This document shows positions 1 to 5,583 of a stretch of DNA of 6,614 nt, one piece after another. The number at the start of each line of letters is the position of its first letter. Position 1 is the stretch's first letter. The notes beneath the pieces were generated by a model. The model searched no databases. It had not been told where the DNA came from and worked only from the letters and a program-made list of their open reading frames with translations. Position numbers and translations under genes: made by a program. Source of the DNA: Methanobacteriota archaeon (lineage in GTDB: Archaea > Thermoplasmatota > Poseidoniia > Poseidoniales > Thalassarchaeaceae); the NCBI GenBank assembly GCA_002685415.1, contig NYXO01000071.1, positions 1 to 6,614 on the forward strand, in the 5' to 3' direction.

Positions 1-959
1 ACTCAAAGGAATCCATGAACTCTTTTTTAAACAAAAAACCTGATCATTATTGTTCTTTAGATACTTGTTTGAATATGGCAGCAAACGCTTTTAAGAAGTC
101 TAAACAAATTGATACAACTTCAAAAACAAAACATCTCTTGGGAATTTCTATTACCGCTAATCTTGCAACAACTTATGAAAAAAAAGGAGATCATAAATTT
201 TTTATTGTTGTTCAAGCATATAACTATACAAAATATCTTGAATGCTATTTAGATAAAGGTAAAAGAACAAGAGAAGAAGAGGAAGAACTTATCACTGCAT
301 GTGTTATTGGTCTATTAGCAGACTCATGTGGTTTTGAATTTAGTATTCCTGATATTGATGAAGATATATCAATAAAAAAAGTTGCTGCAGAAAAATCATG
401 GGTAAAATTATTTAATAACAAAGTAGGATTTATATCCAATAATAAGAGCAATCCAGAGCTCATATTTCCTGGCTCATTTAACCCTCTTCATGAGGGACAC
501 ATTAAAATGAAAGAATTAGCTGAAAAAAAAACCGGTATGCATACTACATTTGAAATTTGTGCTAACAACGCTGATAAGCCGCCATTAACATTTTATGAAA
601 TAAAAAGAACTCTTGATCAATTTCAAAATGATGAAAGTTGGATGCTCACATCTGCTGGGAGATTTAGTGAAAAAGCTGAGATGTTTCCAAATTCAGTATT
701 TATAATTGGAGCGGATACTTTGATGAGAGTATTCGATGAAAAATTTTATAAAAACTATAAAGATATGATGAATCATATTCAAAGGTTTAATGATCACAAC
801 ATAAATTTTCTAGTATTTGGAAGAAAAATTAATAAAAAATTTATCTCACTTAACAACTTAAAAGTTCCAGAAATTATTGCCGATAGATGTACTGGAATTG
901 ATGAAGAAATGTTCAGGGATGATATTTCTTCGACAGAAATAAGATTAACAAATAATTAA
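1..959 (+). CDS. CinA/PncC-like domain fused to NMN adenylyltransferase-like domain (5' partial)
   Basis: Numbering here is from the ATG at 15. Residues about 15-107 resemble the second half of the CinA C-terminal (PncC, NMN deamidase) fold. Residues 149-310 form a nucleotidyltransferase domain: GSFNPLHEGH at 153-162 holds the HxGH nucleotide-binding motif (H159, H162), NNADKPPL lies at 184-191, IGADTL at 231-236, and the closing ISSTEIR at 304-310 matches the ISSTxIR motif of nicotinate/nicotinamide mononucleotide adenylyltransferases. The family fusion suggests pyridine-nucleotide salvage or repair in the cytoplasm; the exact substrate is inferred. The same two-domain arrangement, including the DKPPL and ISST motifs, is known to me from plant proteins. 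The frame is open to the window edge (codons from base 3 read S-K-E-S before the ATG), and the first half of the CinA-like fold is absent, so the true start is probably upstream. AAAGGA at 5-10 would be a usable ribosome site if the ATG at 15 were the start. The stop overlaps the convergent bL33 gene by 4 bases. Confidence 0.85.
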   Translation, partial: SKESMNSFLNKKPDHYCSLDTCLNMAANAFKKSKQIDTTSKTKHLLGISITANLATTYEKKGDHKFFIVVQAYNYTKYLECYLDKGKRTREEEEELITACVIGLLADSCGFEFSIPDIDEDISIKKVAAEKSWVKLFNNKVGFISNNKSNPELIFPGSFNPLHEGHIKMKELAEKKTGMHTTFEICANNADKPPLTFYEIKRTLDQFQNDESWMLTSAGRFSEKAEMFPNSVFIIGADTLMRVFDEKFYKNYKDMMNHIQRFNDHNINFLVFGRKINKKFISLNNLKVPEIIADRCTGIDEEMFRDDISSTEIRLTNN

Positions 960-1150
960 TTGTGAGGCGGTAATTTAGCTTCAACAAACCATTCGTGAAC
1001 TCTTTTTACGGGATTGAATTTTTTTAGTCTCATCTTTTTATTTTCAAGAGTAAACTTTCTTGTCTTAATAGCTGTGTAATGATAGGTATGACTATCACGT
1101 GTTTCGTTTTCAGGTATTAAATATACTTTAGTTTGTTTTTTATCTGCCAT
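956..1150 (-). CDS. rpmG: 50S ribosomal protein bL33
   Basis: This 64-residue basic protein belongs to the large ribosomal subunit. The C-terminal half carries the bL33 signature: LKKFNPVKRVHEW at 42-54 followed by VEAKL, corresponding to the usual LKK(F/Y)DPVVRxH...KEAK. The YHYTAIKTRKF stretch (23-33) corresponds to the usual FYTTxKNKR strand. There are no cysteines, so this is the zinc-free form. It is longer than the common 50-56 residues because of an insertion of about four residues around ENETRDSH (14-21) and a few extra C-terminal residues. It starts 12 bases after the glucokinase stop, with no clear Shine-Dalgarno sequence before the ATG. The usual partner rpmB (bL28) is not adjacent in this window. 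It may be read from the upstream sugar transcript, from its own promoter in the end of glk, or both. Confidence 0.85.
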   Translation of the reverse strand: MADKKQTKVYLIPENETRDSHTYHYTAIKTRKFTLENKKMRLKKFNPVKRVHEWFVEAKLPPHN

Positions 1151-1161
1151 TATGGGTGAAG

Positions 1162-1191
1162 ATTATACACAATCTTTTGTAATAGTTTTAA
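1162..1191 (-). promoter_or_regulatory. candidate promoter for rpmG inside the end of glk
   Basis: Read on the minus strand, a perfect TATAAT (1162-1167) spans the last codons and stop of the glucokinase gene. A TTAAAA (1186-1191, four of six matches to TTGACA) lies 18 bases upstream. A start about seven bases after the -10 box would leave a leader of only about 8 bases before the rpmG ATG, which agrees with the lack of a Shine-Dalgarno sequence. In AT-rich DNA such a match can occur by chance, so this is a candidate only. Confidence 0.4.
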
Positions 1192-2071
1192 ATAATTTAA
1201 GATTTCCATATAAAGGAGTTCTTTCTTTCATAATCACATTGATGGATATCATATCCAAAATATTTTTATGAGCATCTTTTCTATTTCCTATAAAAGCTTT
1301 ATTAAAATCATCTTTATTTATGTCTTTATAAAGGTTTCTAATTAAGCTTCCTGCTAGAAAAATACCCTCACCTGGTAAAAATGTTAAAGCTAAATCTGAT
1401 AAAGTTTCTGCAAGAGATTTAATGAAGCCATTTATTACTTTTATAGCAATTTCATCATTTTCCTTAAATTTCTCGTATACCTTCTCAGAAGATAATTTTT
1501 TATTAGCTTTTAATTCATATATCTTAGATATTGCCGTGCCAGAGACAAGATCCTCAAGCACCAAAAGACTATCATTTTGAATATCATAATTACGTTGCAA
1601 TTTTAGACTTGAATTAAGCGTGTTTCCTATTTCTGTTGGAAAAACAATTTCATCAATGGATACTGCAGCTCCCAAGCCGGTTCCAGGGCCTAAAAAAAGT
1701 TTTGTGTTATTGAATGCTGATCCATCTTTTAATATCTCAATATCTTTAGAGATATATTCATAACTATGTGCAATTGCTTCCCAATCATTAAGTATTATGC
1801 AGTCTTTAAGATTTAAATTTTTTTTTAATTGATCTGAATTTATTGAATAGTCTCTGTTGGTCATTCTAATTGAATTGTTTATCTTTGGACCTGCAATAGA
1901 AATGATTAATGTATCTATTCCGTTATCAACAACTAATTTTCTTAGAAAAGTTTCAAAATCTAAGGTATCAAATTCTGTTTTATTAATTTTTGAAATATCC
2001 TCTTGATCATTTGAAGCAATAGCATATCTCATATTGGTACCACCAATATCAACTAAGAGCCCTTTATTCAT
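1163..2071 (-). CDS. glk: glucokinase (Glk family)
   Basis: ATP-dependent phosphorylation of cytosolic glucose to glucose 6-phosphate. The 302 residues are close to the 321 of E. coli Glk, and the fold landmarks occur in order. These are the phosphate-1 motif DIGGTN (8-13), AGP (60-62), MTNRDYS (70-76, usually MTN.xW), LNDWEA (94-99) with the catalytic-base candidate D96 after N95, and LGPGTGLG (127-134). E173 in LEDLVSG matches the glucose-contacting Glu of the E. coli ERVLSG segment. The C-terminal ERTPLYGNLKLF (283-294) matches the family's closing helix. The sugar-binding EGGH segment reads EIGN at 147-150, so the usual His is Asn. The ATG at 2071 lies inside the last codons of the GH3 gene (8-base overlap) with only a weak purine-rich stretch before it, which suggests translational coupling. 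The context (glucosidase and sugar symporter) supports glucose as substrate, although related hexoses cannot be excluded. Confidence 0.9.
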   Translation of the reverse strand: MNKGLLVDIGGTNMRYAIASNDQEDISKINKTEFDTLDFETFLRKLVVDNGIDTLIISIAGPKINNSIRMTNRDYSINSDQLKKNLNLKDCIILNDWEAIAHSYEYISKDIEILKDGSAFNNTKLFLGPGTGLGAAVSIDEIVFPTEIGNTLNSSLKLQRNYDIQNDSLLVLEDLVSGTAISKIYELKANKKLSSEKVYEKFKENDEIAIKVINGFIKSLAETLSDLALTFLPGEGIFLAGSLIRNLYKDINKDDFNKAFIGNRKDAHKNILDMISINVIMKERTPLYGNLKLFKTITKDCV

Positions 2072-3935
2072 CTGTTTCTTTGTATGTTAATCCATACCCA
2101 TATTCAAATTTTGGAGAATAGTTCTTGTCGTTAAAATTCAGTGGATTATCCGAAGAAGTGCTTGGCCAAGAAAATGATAGCTTGCCTTTAAAGTCATAAT
2201 TAATAGATCCATCAAGATTACTAAATATAACGTCATTCATTCCTTCAACTGCTGTTCCTGGTAACCAAATGGAGACAAATGAGTCAGAATATTTGATTTC
2301 CTTGTCTGTAATTAAAGGTCTACCTGTTAAAAATAATGAAATTGTTGATATATTCTTTTTACTAAACTCTTTTAATAGTTTTATTAAATTTTCATTGGTA
2401 TTTGAAAAATTGAGTTCATCAATGTCTCCTTCTCCTTCAGCATATGGAGTTTCACCGTATACAAAAATTACATAATCAGGTTTTTGTGAGTATGAACCGT
2501 CACTGGAAAATTCAACATTACCGCCGAGATTCAAAATGTGTTGTGATAAAGACTCATAAATACTTTTGGTATTTGGGAAGTCTTCGTTGGAAAGTGAAAC
2601 TCCCTCCCAGCTTTTTCCTTGCCACGTAATGGTCCAACCACCCATTTGATTTTCGATTTGTTTGGATTGGTCTCCAATTATTAAAAAATTCTTCTTCGGA
2701 TTCATTGGAAGGACATCATTGTTTTTTAACAGCACTATAGATTCTCTTACTGCTTGTCGAGCAAGATTTCTATGATCTGAATTTCCAATATAATTCTCTT
2801 TATAGTTATGAGGCACTCTATTATCAAAAAGTCCAAGATGTTTTTTAACTTTTAAAATTCGTGAAACTGCATCATTGAGTCTTTCTATTGGAATTATTCC
2901 TTTATTAACCTGATCAAGAGTATTCCAATAAAGAGGTTCCCACTCTGTTGGAACCATAAAAATATCAACGCCAGCATTCAATGCTTGCGGACAATTTGCA
3001 TCCTCACAACCCGGTATCTGTCCATGTCCATTCCAGTCACCAACTATAAACCCATCAAACTCCATTTGAGTTTTTAAAATTTCTGTTAATAAATATTTAT
3101 CTCCATGTAACTTTTTACCATTCCAAGAGTTGAAACTTGCCATTATTGATAATGCACAAGAATCAATGGCATCATAATATGGAGTGCCATGAATCTCTTT
3201 AAGTTTAGATTCTGAAATTATTGTATTACCTTGATCTATTCCTTGATCGGTTCCACCATCACCTAAAAAATGTTTTGCCGTAGCCAAGACTTTATTTTTA
3301 CTCAGGAAAGAATCTCCTTCCCCTTGTAAACCTAGTATAAAGTTTGTTCCCAATTCAGAAACTAAATTATAGTTTTCAGAGTATCCTTCGTAAGTTCTAC
3401 CCCAAGTATCATTCTGAGGCACAGCAATTGTGGGAGCAAAAGTCCATATAATTCCAGTGGATGCAACTTCTTTTGCAACAGCACTTCCAATCTCTTTTAT
3501 CAAATTAGGATTTCTTGTAGATCCAAGGCCAATATTATGAGGAAAAATAGTAGCACCAATAACATTATTATGACCATGAACAGCATCTGTCCCCCAAAGA
3601 ATTGGTATCTTAATCCCATTAACCTCTGGAGACGCATCATAGTAGCTTTCACTTAAGTCTTTCCAATCTTGAATGTCGCTATTTTTATTTTGATTTGGAA
3701 ATCCACCACCGCCATTAAGAATGGTACCAAGTTGGAATTTTTTTACTTGAGCTGGTGAAATACTATTAATCTCAGGCATTATTATTTGACCGACTTTTTG
3801 TTCCAAGGTCATTTCATTGACAATTTTATTTACAAAAGCTGAATAATCAGGAAGTTTGCATTCATTAGTATTTGACCAATCAACATCTGCAACAATATAC
3901 GAACTTAAAAAAATTAATATTAATATTTTTTTCAT
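2064..3935 (-). CDS. secreted GH3 beta-glucosidase / beta-D-glucan glucohydrolase
   Basis: Glycoside hydrolase family 3 enzyme removing terminal glucose from beta-glucans or their oligosaccharides with retention of configuration. Residues 1-16 form a Sec signal peptide (KK, then a hydrophobic run, with likely cleavage after IVA); there is no lipobox Cys, so a soluble periplasmic enzyme is likely. The N-terminal barrel includes WGTDAVHGHNN (114-124), WGRTYEGYSE (178-187) with the substrate-binding Arg, the KH pair 221-222, and VGDWNG (298-303) with nucleophile D300. The second domain begins near 390 (ARQAVRESIVLLKN) and contains GGWTITWQG (432-440) and GETPYAE (494-500), where E495 is the likely acid/base. 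These features match barley exoglucanase ExoI, including the tryptophan pair (W301, W434) that clamps the sugar at its +1 subsite. At 623 residues it lacks the fibronectin-like or carbohydrate-binding tails of larger GH3 enzymes. The start lies 6 bases after the symporter stop. The linkage preference (1,3 or 1,4) is not readable from the sequence. Confidence 0.92.
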   Translation of the reverse strand: MKKILILIFLSSYIVADVDWSNTNECKLPDYSAFVNKIVNEMTLEQKVGQIIMPEINSISPAQVKKFQLGTILNGGGGFPNQNKNSDIQDWKDLSESYYDASPEVNGIKIPILWGTDAVHGHNNVIGATIFPHNIGLGSTRNPNLIKEIGSAVAKEVASTGIIWTFAPTIAVPQNDTWGRTYEGYSENYNLVSELGTNFILGLQGEGDSFLSKNKVLATAKHFLGDGGTDQGIDQGNTIISESKLKEIHGTPYYDAIDSCALSIMASFNSWNGKKLHGDKYLLTEILKTQMEFDGFIVGDWNGHGQIPGCEDANCPQALNAGVDIFMVPTEWEPLYWNTLDQVNKGIIPIERLNDAVSRILKVKKHLGLFDNRVPHNYKENYIGNSDHRNLARQAVRESIVLLKNNDVLPMNPKKNFLIIGDQSKQIENQMGGWTITWQGKSWEGVSLSNEDFPNTKSIYESLSQHILNLGGNVEFSSDGSYSQKPDYVIFVYGETPYAEGEGDIDELNFSNTNENLIKLLKEFSKKNISTISLFLTGRPLITDKEIKYSDSFVSIWLPGTAVEGMNDVIFSNLDGSINYDFKGKLSFSWPSTSSDNPLNFNDKNYSPKFEYGYGLTYKETDE

Positions 3936-3941
3936 AAATGT

Positions 3942-5507
3942 TTATCCTAAAGTTACATAAATTAAAGTAAGAATACTGACAATAATTAAACTATTAACAT
4001 TAAATGCTTTTGATGTTTTAAAATTTATTCCATTTAAATCAATAGCTTTTTCTTGATCTAAATACCCTTGAGCTAGAGATGTTAAGTAGCATCCCATTCC
4101 CGAAGCAAAGAAAACAACACCCATTCTGTGAATGTATGGGAAATCTGGAAAAGATGCTTGGATGAATATAGACATTACTACTGAAAGTATCGCAGCTACA
4201 AGAACTGAAAGAGTTGTAGCTTTTTTCCAAAATAAAGCCACAAGAAATATTACAAGTATTCCAGGTGTAAATAAACCAGTAAAATTCTGTATATATTGAA
4301 AAATTTCATCAGAGTTTCCCAAGATGGGTTTTGCCATGACTAGCGCTATAAGCATAGATCCAACCACAGCACTTCTTCCAATTAATATTAAAGATTGCTG
4401 TTGAATTTCATTTTTTGAAAATGATCTACAGATATCCATTGTAAAAATAGTACTAATGCTATTTGTCATAGATGCTAATGAAGAGACGATAGCAGCTATT
4501 AGTGCAGCAAAAGTTAATCCTAGTAAACCACTTGGTAGCAGCTCAATCATCATAGTTGGATATGCTTGATCAGTCTTATCTAAAACCGGAAATAGAATTG
4601 CGGCACATATTCCTGGTAAAACTATCACTAATGGCATTAAAAGTTTTAAATAAGCTGCAAACATAACTCCTTTTTGAGCTTCTTTAAGAGATTTAGCTCC
4701 AAGAGCTCTTTGAGTGATATATTGATTAAATCCCCAATAAGCAAAGTGTCCGATCCAGACTCCTGCACCAATTAGAATCCATATCCCAGGTAAATTATTG
4801 TATGACGGATTATCAGGAGACAATATCATGTCAAATTTTTCTGGCATTTGTTGATAGACTTGAACCATTCCGGTTGCAATATTTCCATCACCAATTTTAG
4901 TCAAAGCAATATATGAAACTGCTAATCCTCCAAAGATCAACAGAACTACTTGAACAATATCAGTCATTGCTACTGCCTTTAACCCTCCTGAAAGTGAGTA
5001 TGCTAAAGATAAAAACGCTAAAAGAATCATTCCATTTACTAATGACATTCCTGTCAAAGTATTAATTGCAAGAGAACCAAGCCAAAGTACCGCTGTAAGA
5101 TTTACAAAAATGTATACAGTCAGCCAAAAAAATGACAGAACTAAGCTTACTCTCTTATCAAATCTTTGTTCCAAGAATTGTGGCATCGTATATATTTTCT
5201 TTTCCAAGAAAAGTGGTAAGAAAAATTTAGCCATTACTATTAGAGCAATTGCTGCGGTTAACTCCCATACTGCTATTGCCATTCCAACCACAAAACCTTG
5301 ACCTGACATTCCAATAATTTGCTCTGCAGATATATTTGCTGCTATTAATGATGCTCCTATAGCCCACCATGGTAGAGATCTTCCTGCAAGAAAATAATCT
5401 TCAGCACTTCTTTCAGATCCAGATTTTTTTCTAGAAACATAAGTAGCAAGAGAAATTATACCGATACAATAAAGCCCAATGATTATCCAATCTAAAGTGT
5501 AAAACAT
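3942..5507 (-). CDS. sglT: sodium/glucose (galactose) cotransporter, SSS family, vSGLT-like
   Basis: Inner-membrane sodium:solute symporter of 521 residues with the hydrophobic pattern of about 14 helices. It is strikingly like Vibrio vSGLT: DYFLAGRSLPWWAIGASLIAANISAEQ (37-63), YWGFNQYI (257-264), AAYLKL (284-289), AAIVSSLASM (338-347) and FQYIQNFTG (403-411). By alignment to the vSGLT structure, as I recall its numbering, sugar contacts N64, Q69, E88, K294 and Q428 correspond to N58, Q63, E82, K288 and Q407. The gate tyrosine Y263 corresponds to Y257. Sodium-site residues A62, I65, A361, S364 and S365 correspond to A56, I59, A339, S342 and S343, all conserved, as is D183 for D189. One contact differs: vSGLT N260 is H254 here. 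A periplasmic loop near 305-316 is about 15 residues shorter. The ATG at 5507 has AGGGA just upstream and gives a normal first helix. As first gene of the symporter-GH3-glk run, it probably imports the glucose released by the enzyme. Confidence 0.93.
   Translation of the reverse strand: MFYTLDWIIIGLYCIGIISLATYVSRKKSGSERSAEDYFLAGRSLPWWAIGASLIAANISAEQIIGMSGQGFVVGMAIAVWELTAAIALIVMAKFFLPLFLEKKIYTMPQFLEQRFDKRVSLVLSFFWLTVYIFVNLTAVLWLGSLAINTLTGMSLVNGMILLAFLSLAYSLSGGLKAVAMTDIVQVVLLIFGGLAVSYIALTKIGDGNIATGMVQVYQQMPEKFDMILSPDNPSYNNLPGIWILIGAGVWIGHFAYWGFNQYITQRALGAKSLKEAQKGVMFAAYLKLLMPLVIVLPGICAAILFPVLDKTDQAYPTMMIELLPSGLLGLTFAALIAAIVSSLASMTNSISTIFTMDICRSFSKNEIQQQSLILIGRSAVVGSMLIALVMAKPILGNSDEIFQYIQNFTGLFTPGILVIFLVALFWKKATTLSVLVAAILSVVMSIFIQASFPDFPYIHRMGVVFFASGMGCYLTSLAQGYLDQEKAIDLNGINFKTSKAFNVNSLIIVSILTLIYVTLG
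3945..3948 (-). promoter_or_regulatory. ribosome binding site of the GH3 gene
   Basis: AGGA on the minus strand, 9 bases before the GH3 ATG. It lies within the final Leu-Gly codons and stop of the symporter gene. Ribosomes finishing the symporter would therefore be placed to restart on GH3, which fixes this start and supports a shared transcript. Confidence 0.6.
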
Positions 5508-5510
5508 GAT

Positions 5511-5515
5511 TCCCT
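5511..5515 (-). promoter_or_regulatory. ribosome binding site of the symporter gene
   Basis: AGGGA on the minus strand with only three bases (ATC) before the ATG at 5507. The spacing is short for a Shine-Dalgarno site, but it is the only purine-rich match nearby, and no alternative start codon gives a better first helix. Confidence 0.5.
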
Positions 5516-5529
5516 GTTAATATGATGTG

Positions 5530-5547
5530 TACGCGTATTGTAACAAT
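5530..5547. promoter_or_regulatory. operator-like paired palindromes upstream of the symporter
   Basis: Two perfect inverted repeats abut and share one base: TACGCGTA (5530-5537) and ATTGTAACAAT (5537-5547, two five-base arms around a central A). They sit 23-40 bases before the symporter ATG and overlap a possible -10 box. An even palindrome with a central CG is typical of LacI-family operators in general. No regulator gene is in the window, so the binding protein is unknown and the assignment is tentative. Confidence 0.3.
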
Positions 5548-5566
5548 TTATTAATAAAAAAATTAA
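5537..5566 (-). promoter_or_regulatory. candidate promoter of the symporter-GH3-glk operon
   Basis: Minus-strand TACAAT (5537-5542, five of six matches to the -10 consensus) with a poor -35, TTAATT (5561-5566), 18 bases upstream. Transcription would begin near 5530 and give a leader of about 23 bases that includes the AGGGA site. A rival pairing, TTGTTA (5541-5546) with TATTAA, would start too close to the ATG to include the ribosome site. The weak -35 would suit an activator-dependent or low-level promoter. Confidence 0.3.
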
Positions 5567-5583
5567 CTAAAAATTAATTATTT
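5556..5583 (-). terminator. weak AT-only hairpin with U tract after pyruvate kinase
   Basis: On the minus strand AAATAATTAA (5574-5583) can pair with TTAATTTTTT (5557-5566) with one mismatch around a seven-base loop containing the TAG stop. The second arm runs straight into a T run. A stem made only of A-T pairs is unstable, so read-through from pyk into the symporter genes is possible. Confidence 0.2.

Noticed and set aside
5..14. AAAGGA as a Shine-Dalgarno site for the plus-strand gene
   Set aside because: It is in frame and encodes Ser-Lys-Glu that fits the protein upstream of the ATG, so it is more likely coding sequence than a ribosome site.
1003..1027. T run near 1018-1027 as a terminator for the plus-strand gene
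   Set aside because: No stable stem precedes the T run, and the bases are explained by lysine and phenylalanine codons of rpmG on the other strand.
2269..2629. Plus-strand open frames opposite the GH3 gene
   Set aside because: They lie wholly antisense to a strongly supported gene, have no ribosome sites or recognisable domains, and are expected by chance.
4039..4230. Minus-strand open frame inside the symporter gene in another frame
   Set aside because: The symporter frame is confirmed by motifs on both sides; the alternative frame has a composition unlike a real protein.
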